From Spraguea lophii (taxonomy: Eukaryota; Microsporidia; Spragueidae), in assembly GCA_001887945.1 (NCBI GenBank), contig LDOQ01000261.1, forward strand, positions 1 through 64,000: a stretch of DNA of 64,000 bases. Direction: 5' to 3'. The notes beneath the pieces are model-generated. The model had not been told where the DNA came from. It saw only the letters and a program-made list of their open reading frames with translations, and did not search any database. A program made the translations under genes and the position numbers. Within the stretch, counting starts at the first letter, position 1; every line of letters begins with the position of its first letter. Below, in pieces: positions 1 through 11,370 of this stretch.

Positions 1-381
1 TAATAAAAATACTAATTGATATTTAAAATTAAATAACTTTTATCCAATATCTTTCAGTGTTGTTTTGTGGTGTTTTTAAACTCCAAGGTACTACCCTTAC
101 TGGTAGACCTTAAAGTTTAGAAGCCCCGAAAATTGTATATGATGTTTCCTTCAAGAGAATAAAATTCAAAGCTTTAGGTAACAACCAATAAAATCGAACA
201 CGGAACTTCTAATTAAACAATCCTTTTTAATATAAGATTAACCACTCCCTTTGCCGCTTCGACTCGTGGTCATATTCAATTTTTTTTTTTTTTTTTAAAA
301 AATGACAATTTACTATAAAGAAATGAAAAAACATATAAACATAAAAACTTTCCTGATATTTCAAAGATCTATAATTCAATG
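1..381. other. no gene recognised
   Basis: AT-rich sequence with a long T run near 280-296. I see no ORF with recognisable content. The complement has a tRNA-like B-box resemblance near 200, but no matching A box, so it is not called. Confidence 0.5.
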
Positions 382-396
382 GACATAATTTTGTAA

Positions 397-901
397 GTCC
401 CGCCTGGCCCAGTGGTCGTGGGGTGGTAACCAAACCCCACGACCACTGGGCCAGGCGGGTTCGAATCCCTCATCCAGAAAAAAATTTTCAAAACAAAAAA
501 AAAATAATAAACGCAGAAGAGAAGAAAAAGGTTGCTGAGTGGGTGAGGTTTCGATAGTGCAGCATAGCTGTGCCTTGTATGACGGCCCCGCTACTAGATT
601 AAAGTAGTGTTCAGCTGATGTAGTTGCAATCCCTGTATTGATTTGTGACTCGGCCAATACTATGCAACGAAAGAGGCTGGGAATTCCTTAAGAGCTGGAA
701 GTGGGGGCGGCGACGTGCACCAGACGCAAAATCCTAACACTCTGGAGCATAAGGTAAGATGAGATTAATGCATATCTGTAGCGAAACCAGTTAGTACAAG
801 TTTAATTTCGCTCGAGGAACCGAAGGTCACAGACCATGGTAGGCCGCAACCGGCCAGGAAACTTTGATAAATAAAAGTTTCATTCGTAAAAAAAAAAATA
901 A
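397..901 (+). mobile_element. tRNA-derived retroposon (SINE-like), copy 1, with target duplication
   Basis: About 505 bp. The head carries an A-box-like TGGCCCAGTGG at 405-415 and a B box GGTTCGAATCC at 458-468, the internal RNA polymerase III promoter elements of tRNA genes. The TGGCCNAGTGG form resembles Leu/Ser-type tRNAs. A unique body follows, ending in an A-rich tail (about 888-901). The 15-mer GACATAATTTTGTAA flanks it directly on both sides (382-396 and 902-916), a perfect target-site duplication. It has no protein-coding capacity. Related copies lie at 9.4, 25.8, 33.0, 35.7, 38.6, 39.3, 49.8, 52.7 and 59.1 kb. It must have used reverse transcriptase from elsewhere. Family assignment is inference; head, tail and duplication are seen directly. 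Confidence 0.85.
399..459. repeat. perfect 26-bp inverted repeat in the retroposon head
   Basis: Bases 399-424 and 434-459 are exact reverse complements separated by 9 bases (425-433). Both arms contain the A-box-like sequence, in opposite orientations. Copies at 9.8 and 33.5 kb lack the second arm: there, a short AGCCTGGCG stretch precedes the B box. The palindrome is therefore specific to this copy. Confidence 0.95.
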
Positions 902-1079
902 GACATAATTTTGTAACAATCATTAATATAAAATTTTATAAAATATTTTGTTATATTCAACTTTGATTACCGTAAAAAATGTTTTTTAAAACCTATGGTT
1001 ATGAATAAACGCCAATTACATTCATTACCTGTCATTCATGAAATATTGTACCATACCCACAAAGGCTTGACATATTAAA

Positions 1080-1760
1080 AAAAATCATTTAATTACAAAA
1101 AATGCAAAAGAAGATAAATTCAATTAATATTAAAAAGAAATATAGATATTTTGATAGTGTTCTAAAATTAAATACAAAAACAAACAGTTTTGATAATAAG
1201 CGATTCTGTTTTTTATAAATTTAAAATCGAATTATCAAAAATGCTAGAAATCATATATGAATAGATACAAAAAGGAAATGAACATCGGCCATAACGGAAT
1301 ATCTACATAACGGGTTATTTAAATTCAAAAATCATGGGTATTTTTAATAATGAAATCGGGAGCTGTGATAAACAGGCGAAAATAGACGAGAGTTATATCC
1401 CGAAGAAAATATATTATTAATGATTGATCAGGCCATATGAATTGCTGGAATTATAAAAAGAGTATCATATAATATGTTTCTTGGAGTTATTAAATTAAGA
1501 AATTCAAATTTTTTTGAGAAATGTTATAAAAAGAATGTTGGACTCAAATTAATAGTTGTGATAAATTCATGAAGATATATAGAAATCCAGCATCACTGGT
1601 TATAAAATACTTCATAATTAATCATTCCTAAAAATTTTGTAAACCCTACAAATTATCAAATTTATATAGTGATATTTAAAATAATATGTCAAAATAAAAC
1701 AAATTAGAAAAAAACGTTCAAAAAAATTAATTTTGGAAAGGGGTTGCATAATATTGATCA
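1080..1760 (+). pseudogene. Merlin/IS1016-type transposase relic
   Basis: Badly decayed. Near 1385 the plus strand reads KIDESYIPKK, matching the first catalytic Asp motif (VDES). Near 1620-1650 an NHS-KFCKP stretch matches the conserved NHSKNFV segment of this transposase family. Stops and frameshifts separate them. No inverted repeats were found. Confidence 0.6.
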
Positions 1761-1824
1761 AAAAATTAAATAAATTAATTGGAGTAAAAATTTAAAATTC
1801 GGTCTTTGCTTAATATGTTCAAAT

Positions 1825-2165
1825 ATATGATAAATAGAGTAAATTTTTACAAGTTTATTCATTCTATATATCATTTTGTTCCACTCCTTCAAAACATTAA
1901 CTTTTTACCTAAAAAAATCTTTTGTAAAAAACATAAAAAGGTATTTGAAATGAAATAACATTATTTAATTATTATTAGATCTTAAATAACAATAAATGTA
2001 ATAACTTATAAGTATTAGAAAAAATAAATTTTTTGAAGGTTTTAAAATAACTTTAAAGATACATTAATATTGATATGTGAATGATCACAATATCGACTTG
2101 TTTCGAATATAGTTATAGATACAAAGATATTTACAAAATCCATATTTAAGTTTTTTCGAGTTTAA
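1825..2165 (+). repeat. dispersed repeat, possible reverse-transcriptase relic
   Basis: This stretch is clearly similar to the reverse complement of 26150-26490. For example, TTTTTACCTAAAAAA is followed in both by a GTAAAAA stretch, and TTGTTTCGAATATAG near 2100 recurs at 26180. In the 26-kb copy the same region encodes FIRYIDDFISLI, resembling the catalytic motif of reverse transcriptases. Here the motif itself is degraded (FIHSIYHF). Confidence 0.45.
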
Positions 2166-2199
2166 AATAAATTTGTATCTTAGAAATACAAAATTATAA

Positions 2200-2680
2200 T
2201 AATAAAATTGAAGGTATGGATGAAAAGACGGAGATTTATTAAACCATTATTGCCCAAAAAACTATAATAAAATATACATTACAAAAACAAAATTAATGTT
2301 GTGTGGAATTTGTTATGAAATCGGAGATGTGTTTTAAGTTGAATTAATGACAGAAAAAAGTGACATTGACCAAATCGATAGAACAATATATGGTCGGAGG
2401 ATTTAAATAGCAGGGTGTTGTTAGAAATCGTACAATAATATCAAAAAATGGGATATCACATTAAAAAATAAATTACATTAAAGAACTTTGCATATGCCTT
2501 AAATACGCATTATTACACATAAAACATAGATATGGTATTTTAAAAAATAACTTAAAAAGAACAGAATTAATACCACAAAAGAATTAGCAGGATATTTGGT
2601 ATAATCTATTTTTAAGAAGCATATCGTAACGTTTTACTTGAAATTTTAAAAGTAATAATCACGCATTCTAAACAATAAAT
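2200..2680 (+). pseudogene. Merlin-type transposase relic (C-terminal part)
   Basis: Around 2470-2550 two overlapping frames give INYIKELCI and then an IHT-NIDMVFK-like stretch, the C-terminal signature 'NHSKxF...IHTQxIE' seen in intact copies nearby. Frames are broken repeatedly. It sits head-to-tail with similar relics on both sides. Confidence 0.5.
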
Positions 2681-3199
2681 AACCATTTTATGTAATCGAT
2701 TTTATTTCTTCTAACATATTAAACGGGAGTAAATTTTGTATTTTAACTAAATTAAGTTTATTGATGTATTTATTTTCCCTTTTAACAATATTTTTTTGAT
2801 GATACCCAAGCCAATAATTCCAACTATTTTAAATTTTAAATATAGTCTTTTATAATAATCATGTTTAATATCCAAGTTTTTTATATGTTTTTTTATATAA
2901 AAAATTTTGGTTATAATGAATATAATAGATTTAAAAAGACGATAAACAGCTCGAACAAAATTATTTATTGTTTGCAAAATTTAAAAGTTCTTAAACAAAA
3001 TCATAAATGTTCTCTACGTGAAAGCACATGAAAACGATACGAAGTAATTTTGACAATGGTTTTATTTTAAGATATCATGGTAAAAGATGTAATAAAAAAT
3101 AGTTTCGCCAAAAGGTTAATAGTGTCTTGAGTAATATTGAATTACCTTTAATTACTATAATTCGAGTAATATATGAATGGACTTAAAAGAAAAGGTTCA

Positions 3200-4170
3200 A
3201 AAATATAATGGAGGAAATAAAAATAACATTTCATGGGCTTAAATTAGTAATACAAATTTTTAGGTCGTATATAATAAAAAATAAAAAGATTACTGGAAGG
3301 GAAACAAAAAAATATGTTAAATGCCCACAAAAAACAATATTTAAAATATCTTGGCCGAAATACATCCTTTACTACGTTTTTAGGAGAAGAAAGTATAATT
3401 GTAAAAAATGATATAAATGTAAAAATCTGTTAAATCTTACGTTGGCGATACGTTTGAATAGCCGTATTGTTATTGTAAGAAAAGATTATGTATTAATAGA
3501 CGATATTTACTTAAAATAAAATTTTTTATGATTTACGTATATCTGCGAGTAGAATTTTGCAAATAATTTATGAGTCTTCTGAAAAAATGAAATTAAAAAA
3601 TAAATAAAGAAATAGGTTTAAATATGGAGATAGTTAAAAAAATAAAAAATGTATTTAGCAGAGATTATCTAATCTCTCTAAAAAATGATTTAGAGGTAAC
3701 CATTATATAGTCGAAATAGATGAGTCTTTTGTTACTAAGGAAATTATAATAGGATAGAATGACAAACCAAATTTGGGTTGTAAGTAATGTATATAGAGAA
3801 AATAACGATATATTCTTTGCAATAATATCAAAGAAAAGTTCTGATAAATCCCCAAAAATCATATATAAGAATGTAAAATCAAAGACAATCATAATTGCTG
3901 GTTGTTGCAAAGGGTATAGGTTCTAAAAAATTCAACCCATAAACACTTAATTATTAATCACAAAATATCCTTTGTTGATCCAAATAATCCTAGAATAAAT
4001 ACGCAAAGAATTGAAAATAAATAGAAACATGGAAACCCGAAGGTACCAACACATATAAAAATGTCTGGAATTTTATCAATGAGCTTTTATAGTTTCAGAA
4101 AACAAAAGATGTTTTTTCGGATTTGCTAACTTTATTTAAACTAAAATAAATTTTTTTCTATTTACCAATC
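3200..4170 (+). pseudogene. Merlin-type transposase relic
   Basis: A cysteine-containing stretch near 3310-3430 (KCPQKT...YNCKKCK) resembles the family's N-terminal zinc ribbon. At 3705-3735 the frame reads VEIDESFVTK, the first catalytic Asp. Near 3955-4015 it reads NHKISFVDPNNP then INTQRIEN. Order and spacing fit one decayed gene of usual length (about 310-330 codons) with many stops. Confidence 0.6.
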
Positions 4171-4209
4171 TTTCTAAATAATAAATTTTTCTGTTCCTAT
4201 TTCGGTAAC

Positions 4210-4690
4210 TTTTTTATTAATAAAAATAAAAAAATAAGCGGGAAAGACAAATAGATTTGAATGACGAGTCGACACTTCAAAACGAAAGTATAATGTTGTA
4301 AGACCCCTAAATAAATGTGGGTTATTGTGGTATCGATAGGATAACTAAGGATATGTTTTTTAATGGAATAATTACAAGAAATACAATATTTCGAGACATA
4401 CTGGTAAGAACCATATAAAAAGAATTCAACAATAATAACAAGTTGTTAAAAAGAATATAAAGATCGTAAAAATTTAATTATTGGCATTTTAAAACAAACA
4501 ATTCAAAAAACGTTTCAGAACCAAGAAATAAAGAAATAAATACATAAATAATAGAAGCAAATCGACGTTAGCTAAAAGATTAAATAAAAATAAGAAAATA
4601 AAAATATAAACGAAGTACTTTGGAAATGATTTCACACTATTTTTTTAAAAAACCCATGATTTCGATTTTATGAAAATTATACTCGAATTA
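4210..4690 (+). pseudogene. Merlin-type transposase relic
   Basis: Near 4262 a VDTSKRKYNVVR stretch matches the VDES..RKYN.GR block, and near 4500-4565 NNSKNVSEPRNKEINT matches the C-terminal block of the family. Multiple stops. It abuts the next element. Confidence 0.55.
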
Positions 4691-4864
4691 AATGCTTTTT
4701 TTATCTGAATTTAATACGTTCTTTGGGGGTAATAATATTAATTATTACCGAAAAACACTTTATATAAAATATCAAAAAAATCAATATAAAAACGAACAAG
4801 AGGAGAAGTAAATATTGGCAAAAATGTTTAATTCATATTTTTAAAAAATTAGATGAAAATATCA

Positions 4865-5808
4865 GGTGATCTATGCAAATGGAGATCCTATAAAGAAACA
4901 ATTCCAAATGTTTACAACAAACAAAATATATATAAAAATATTTTAACTATCTAAAAAACCGTATGAACTTTTTTGTCGGTTTCAGAATTACGGACTAATT
5001 TCATTAAAAAGGTTATGTCCAAAAATGTAAAAATATTGTGCCAAATGAATCGGTTCGAATAAAGTTATTTAGCTGGAGATGTTCTACTCTAAAATATAAG
5101 AGAAAAAACAAATTTTTGATGGTTTTAAAATTTCTATCTACGAAATACTTCAAGTATTATTGGAAATATGTAATAAATCAATGCATAAATGTATTATAGA
5201 AGAAACGAAATTAAATTAATAGAGTAATAAATCCCATAATAAATAAATTAAAAACTGTAATAATCAAAAAAAAAGTTAAAATACATGGATATGATGGCAT
5301 AATAGAAACCAATAAGACCGAAATCTCAAAAACTAAATATAATATTGGAAAATCCTAAAACAATTTTAGGTTATTATGACATTTCAAAGAACACAAAAGA
5401 AATGTTTTATCATCTTGAAACAAATGAAATGCAAAAGTTATTAACAAAAATAATCAAAAACAACGTTAATATAGGAATAAGAACAATAACATATGGTTAT
5501 AAAGCCAACCAAAACTATCCAACCTTGGTTATATACATGAAATAATTAATCATGCAGAGAACTTTGTATACCCACAAAACAAAGAAATACAAACTTAAAC
5601 GATTGAAATTACGTGGAGATATTTAAAAGAAATATCTAAAAAGGCAAGCATACATAATATAAATGGGTAATAACTCAAATTTTGCTCTATTTTTCGATTA
5701 AAATCAAAATTTTTTTCCATGTCTTTTAAACGATTTAGAATGTATTAGATGATTATTTTATTTGTTTTTGTCTTTTTTTTATAATGCTTTTATTTGCATA
5801 TTCTATCC
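4865..5808 (+). mobile_element. Merlin-type element, 0.95-kb subfamily, copy A (dead)
   Basis: The left end (GGTGATCTATGCAAATGGAG) and the inverted right end (near 5780-5808) resemble the termini of copies at 20050-21030 and 36863-37829. Inside, the plus strand encodes broken segments: a first-Asp block near 5310 (ETNKTEISKTKYNIG) and INHAENFVYPQNKEIQT near 5545-5595, followed by WRYLKE. Several stops make it non-functional. Confidence 0.75.
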
Positions 5809-6699
5809 AATTTTATTATATGATAATGATACTGACTATAAAATTATAAGGGTAATACTTTATCTTTTATAAATTACATTAAAGCTTTTACTGTTTACCT
5901 TTATTTTTCGACGTTCCCGTACATGAAACTTTGAAAATCTCATTATTTATTCATGATAACAAATAAGAAAAGATGGGAATTCTTAATTACAAGCAGAAAC
6001 TCGAAATAATTGATTATACATCGAAAAGGAATTTGTTTAATATGAATGCAGGCAGATCGAGGGATACTTAAATGAATAAAGTTCATCTGAAATGAAATTT
6101 ACATAGGAAAAATGGAAAAAAATGTCAATAAATAAAATCATACAATCCCTAATAAACATCCTGATAACGAAAAGAACGCGATAAATATCAGAAAAGAAAT
6201 TTTATAAATCTTATGAGACGTAAAAAAATTTTAATGGGTAAGGAAAGACGAAACAAAAAAAGTTGATCTGTTTAAAATTATAATAAACTAGAAAAATTGC
6301 TATAAAACACCGAATTATTTAAGAAAAATATTTTACGTTATTTTTTAAGGATTAAATTTTTAGTAATTCCATTATTTACCTTAAATTAAAAAAACCACTC
6401 GAGATACATGATAGAAACCTTATTATATATATATTCCATAAATTTTTAATTTGTAGGCAAATCAGTTCTATAATGAATAGCATAATAATACCAATAACCA
6501 ACACTGGAAATGATTTGTAATATCGGTATTTTCTTTTATTGCATATTATATGCCATTAAAATTATTTAATAAATATAAGAAAAATAAGAATATAGAGATA
6601 TTAATTTCGGTGAAAATTGCTTTGGTATTATTTCCCTTTAAATTTATATAAAACACAAACTTATGTTTACGAATCAAAATTATATGAATGTGTTAGTAA
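5809..6699. other. no gene recognised
   Basis: AT-rich sequence with stops in all frames. I could not match any transposase signature; probably older decayed transposon DNA. Confidence 0.4.
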
Positions 6700-7340
6700 A
6701 TCATATAAATTTTTAATTTCTGTTCGGGTTTAGGTGGAAATATAAAGTTAAAGATGTAAAAAAGTCATGCCCGGAGAATAAAAATATATCAAATGTGTTA
6801 ATCAAGGTTTGTAAATCTAAGAAATGTGATAAAATCTCAACTTCAATTTGAGATGATTCTGTATTTTTAGGTATTAGGACATCAATAGAAAAATATAATT
6901 TTGATAATATATAAATGATATCGTGAAACACGAAAAAACATTAAATAAGAATTGTGATTAATTATAAGTCCATTAACAAAATTATGGATCCTATAAAAAC
7001 TTTATTGATAGAACCAAATATGATAAACTAGGTGGAAATGAAGATATCGTTGAAACGGACAAGAGATGTGTTTTAAATGATTATAATGTATTTGTAAGAT
7101 GTCATGAACCACCTAGTTTTTTTGAAAAAATGCATATAAGAAGTTGTGAAACCACTGAAAATATAATTTAAAAAGTATAAATGTGAATTCCACAATAACA
7201 ACATATGCGTGAAAAATTTTATAACTTCAAATAGATACTATTTAAATATATCCGGGTAAATCATGAAATAAATTTGTTATCCTCAAAAAATAAAGAGATT
7301 ATATATTCAAAACATTAAAAGGCTGTTATGAAAACTAAAA
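6700..7340 (+). pseudogene. Merlin-type transposase relic
   Basis: Near 7025-7110 one frame reads KLGGNEDIVETDKRCVLNDY, matching the block around the first catalytic Asp (KIGG...VEVDES....YN). C-terminal signatures are not clear. Upstream sequence has scattered Cys codons that may be zinc-ribbon remains. Confidence 0.5.
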
Positions 7341-7510
7341 AAAATATATTAAAACACGAGGAGCAATATTAAAAAGAAAATTTTAGATTTTAAATTTCTA
7401 AGTTTCATAAGCATCCATTTAGAAAAATTTTACATGATTTTAAACAAAACATGAAATAGACAGACATTAATTGAACATCTTGTTATTCATATAAATTTTT
7501 GGGATTAGTG

Positions 7511-8471
7511 ACTTTAGGGACCCGAAAAAACAATATTAAAAAAAGAAAATAAATGTACCAAATAAATTAATTTAATGTTGTTTTATGGCTATACCGTGCA
7601 AGACTTGTTCAAAGCTAAAATTATTTTTTTTTAAAAAAAAATATTGATCGATAATCTTTATCAGAGATTTTTTGCTTTTTGGTTTGCAAATTTTAATATA
7701 TTCTTTTAAATATCTCCATACTGATTCTATTGTTTGTGTATGTATTTTTTTTATTTGTAGGGTCTACAAAATTTTTCGAATGATTAATTTTAAAATGCCG
7801 TAAGTCGAGTGATTCAAGATTTTTGTATCCTCTCCAACGATCAGTGACAACGATTGATTTGGGTTTGATGTGTTTTTTAATTGTATTTCTTAAGAAATCC
7901 GAATTTCTTGATTTGGTAACTCTAAAAAACATACTGTCGGAACCTATTTCTATTCCTCCAATAACCCATATCGTCCTAACTAGTCTACCAACATTATATT
8001 TTCTTCTAGATACTGCGCTCTCGTCTACTTCAACCCACTTATTATATCCTCCTATTTTGTTGTTATTAATCTTCATAATTTTTGAATTGAAACAATTTAT
8101 TATTGTATTGACTCCTTTATAACTTATGTTTATTTCTTTTAAGTCTTTTTTCTGTACCCATTCGTATATTACTTCTAAAATTTTTGATAATTCATTTTAA
8201 CTTTATAAAAAAACAGAACCTTTTCTTATTGAAATGGTTTGTTTTTTGCATTTATTTATCATACACTTCCAAATATATCTGTCATTCTTCTTGACGGCCA
8301 CTAGATTCATTCTTTTTTTGCATTTTTTATAATTGAATGATTTTTTTAATACTCCAAGGTTCTGTAGGTATTCAACAGTTTTGCACGGTGAGTAAATTAC
8401 TGAGTTCAATTGACGTCTATTCATAGTCATGGATTCTTTTTTTAATATTGTTTTTTCGGGGTACCCAAAGT
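7511..8471 (-). mobile_element. Merlin-type element with about 40-bp inverted repeats
   Basis: The left end (7511-7550) and the reverse complement of the right end (about 8430-8471) match strongly, sharing CCCGAAAAAACAATATTAAA and more. The outermost bases differ slightly. Length 961 bp is typical of an autonomous Merlin. Flanking octamers (GATTAGTG / TATCAATG) match at only five of eight positions, so the target duplication has decayed. Confidence 0.8.
7640..8430 (-). pseudogene. Merlin/ISXO2-like transposase, lightly broken
   Basis: The N-terminal part (8203-8430) has the zinc-ribbon-like CKKR...KCMINKCKK pattern. The catalytic part (7693-8076) has VEVDESAVSRRKYN, IVVTDRWRGYKN (second Asp) and INHSKNFVDPTNKK. 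Stops and a shift near 8190-8202 separate them, and the C-terminal Asn/Glu block is degraded (TNNRISME). The family cuts and pastes DNA via a DDE/N triad. The copy is recognisable almost end to end, so it died more recently than the plus-strand relics to its left. Confidence 0.8.
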
Positions 8472-9439
8472 TATCAATGCCAAATTTTTAAAAGGAAGGT
8501 TTTCATAGCATTTTAATTTTTCAATTATAATTCTTTATATCATCTATGTATTTACCAAAGGAATATTAATATATATATACAAATCATTACATTAAAAACG
8601 AAAAACATATAATTTTACCGCAATAATAGACGTGGAGAATTTCTGAAATTAGGATATCAAATTAAAAAAAACTGTTATTAAATAGAGAATAGGAAATAAA
8701 AACCCCAATAAATATATCATTTACTATCTTCATATGTAATCAAAACCATAATTCTTCTGAAATTAAATATAATAATCAACCGAAACTTATTAGAATGTAT
8801 TAATATTTTAATTTAACATGTTAGAATCTATAAATAAATAATAATTCTTAAATAAAAATTAAGGGATTTAGAATAATATTCTTCCAAAAAGTTGCAATGA
8901 CCTAATTAAATATAATATATAATCCAATTTAAATATAACATTATTAAAATAACTAAATTTTTTAATTAAGTTATTTGATTTTATAATTATATACAAATAA
9001 AAGAATAAATAAAAAATTAAGTTAAATAATATTTTATTTATTATATTTGTATAAACAACAAAAATATTATCCAACCAATACCGATACTATTACGTTACCT
9101 TTAATCTTGATGTTGTTCTCTAATATTTTTTTTTCTGTATTTATTATTAATGTCTCAAACTGTTTTACTGAAATTCTCTCCAATTTTTTCGATGTGATAC
9201 TAAAATAAGAAATATATTTTAGTATATTTACAATTGGACATTTTAATAGAGTTACATTTAATATTTAATTTAAATGATATAAACTTTCCTGAAATTTTAG
9301 TAATAAGTCCAACCATATAATTATAACCTATATCAAGATAATTTTTAGTTGAATCCCTGTATAAATAAACACACAAATGATCTAATCCCATTTTACGAAT
9401 ATTATTAACAATATTTTTTATAAAAATACTTTTATTTAT
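8472..9439. other. no gene recognised
   Basis: AT-rich. Short ORFs at 8868-9074 and 9200-9391 (minus) have low-complexity products with no recognisable motif and no CCC start signal; I do not call them genes. Confidence 0.4.
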
Positions 9440-9870
9440 TATAAGTTTCCTGGCCGGTTGCGGCCTATCATAGTCTGAGGCCTTTGGTTCCTAAGCACAA
9501 CTAAACACGTATTAACCAGTTTCACCGTAGATATATATTAATATCATCTTACATTATGCTTCAGAGTATTAGGGTTTTGCGTACGGTCACGCCGCCACCC
9601 CCAATTTCCAGAAATCTAATCTTTCTGGGATAATATTAGCCGAGCCACAAATTAATATTACTGTTGCAATTACACCGAGCAACTGCTATTTTAATCTGTT
9701 AATGGGTTATAATACAAAGTATACCAATGCTACGTGATTGAACCTGCATCCACTCAACAACCCTTTCTCTTCTCTTCTACCTTTTTTTTGAAAATTTTTC
9801 TAGATAAGGGATTTGAACCCGCCAGGCTTGGGATTTGGTTATCACCTCAAGACCACTGGGCCAAGCGGGC
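9440..9870 (-). mobile_element. tRNA-derived retroposon, copy 2
   Basis: On the minus strand the head begins near 9870 with GCCCGCTTGGCCCAGTGGTC (A box included) and has a GGGTTCAAATCCC B-box arm near 9805-9820. The body matches copy 1 throughout, e.g. the 'cctggccggttgcggcc' end near 9450. It lacks the perfect palindrome of copy 1. Decay is moderate. Confidence 0.85.
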
Positions 9871-10351
9871 TTTATTAACGGAGTATTATATTTAAAATCT
9901 AATGAAAATTCAGTACGTATAAATGTGTTTATAATGTGCTGCCCATTATTATATTGGAATAAAACAATATATCACTTATCAATATTTCGTTTTCTGGTAT
10001 ATTATTGCCATTCTCATCTTTTTTTCTAATTTCCCTTTATTATTTAATTCTAAATTTAAAAAATTATAATAATGACCCCTCTCTTTTTATAATTGATTAC
10101 AACATCATTATACTCTAAATTATTAATCGTAATTCTGTATCATCGTCTATTCCTATTCCATAACCACGATAACCAACAATTCCATTGTCTTATTTTACTA
10201 TCTGTTATTCTTTGTATTTCTATTAAAACCCTTTAAATATCAGTTTCCTCTCCACAATTACTTATATCATTTGCGTGTATATTTATAAAATATATTAAGC
10301 AAAGAATCGGTAATTTTCTTATTCTTGTCGTAATTAAAAAATTAATAAAAA
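9871..10351. other. no gene recognised
   Basis: AT-rich spacer between a retroposon and the nested Merlin element. No coding signal. Confidence 0.4.
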
Positions 10352-10403
10352 GGCTCTCTTTAAGAATCATTGTTTTTAAAATAAAAAAAAATCAAAAAAG
10401 AAA

Positions 10404-11330
10404 TTATTCAAAAACAAAGTTTTTAATTAAAATTATAATTGGATTAATCGTTTTAGGTTTGTTATGAGACCAAATAAAATAAGTTAAGTATTCATAAACA
10501 AGCTCTTTAGGAACTCCATGTTTTCTTCTTAAATATGCTTTTGCATGTGAGAAAAATCCTTCAATAGTATTTGTATGTATATTAGGATTATTTGCATCTA
10601 CATATGATACGGAATGATTTATTGTGTAATGCTCCATGTTTTCCATCCCCGATAAAATGGAAGAATAAGCTCTCATTCATCAGAAATTATAATGATATAT
10701 AGTTTCATATGGTTTATGATTATCTGATGAATTGTATTAGAATCCTTTGTGTCTACAGGTACTATGAACGAATTGTTTGTCCCTCTTTCTATACCTGCAA
10801 CATACCAATTTCCATTTTTTATTCTTCCTCTTTCATATTTTTTTTTAAAAAAGAGGCTTTCGTCTATTTCAACTACTTTTGGATATCCCAAATCATCTAA
10901 ACCTCCAATTTTGCTATCTTCTCCTGATATGCTTTCTATGCATAAATGTCTTAATTTTTCCACAAGAGAAGATACTGTACTTTCAGATATATTTAAATCG
11001 TTTGCATCGTAACTTGTTTTATTCCATAAGCATTTTATATAAAACTTTAATTATTTTGGCAATGCTTAGATTACTATTTAAAAAAAAGTATTATTTCGTA
11101 TACTTTCTGTTCTTTTATAAGATTTACATTTTCCAAAATAACCATCAGGTATTTGTTTATTTTTTATTATGGACATTTTTAACTCACATGTCTTACGATC
11201 AATTTGATTTTTTAATATTTTGCATTTAACAGCAAATAAAATAGAGTTTTCAACGGTACATATATTAGAATATAAGTTTTCTTCCGATAAATCTAAATTA
11301 CAAATTTCTTCATCATTACATAATTTGTTT
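10404..11330 (-). pseudogene. Merlin-type transposase of the outer element, broken
   Basis: Reading right to left: an acidic N-terminal stretch (CNLDLSEENLY), a DANDLNISESTVSSLVEKL helix-turn-helix-like stretch, VVEIDESLFFKKKYERGR (first Asp), then IIIISDE shifting frame at about 10676 into MRAYSSILSG. The consensus SDEWRAYSS implies one base lost there. INHSVSYVDANNPNIHTNTIEGFFSHAKAYLRRK carries the terminal catalytic region. The N-terminal part is cut off by the younger insertion and resumes beyond 12333. It resembles 27974-28306. Confidence 0.8.
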
Positions 11331-11370
11331 GGCGAAAGTGTAGAATATGACACCCATTAAAATAGAGGTT

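Noticed and set aside
180..290. tRNA-like boxes on the minus strand
   Set aside because: Only a partial B box; no consistent cloverleaf.
227..657. Two ORFs of 68 and 93 aa on the minus strand
   Set aside because: They read through the antisense of the tRNA-like retroposon and its flank; the same peptide pieces recur wherever copies occur (e.g. 33312-33527).
2747..2977. 76-aa minus-strand ORF
   Set aside because: Low-complexity Ile/Lys sequence without start signal; lies in a run of plus-strand transposon relics.
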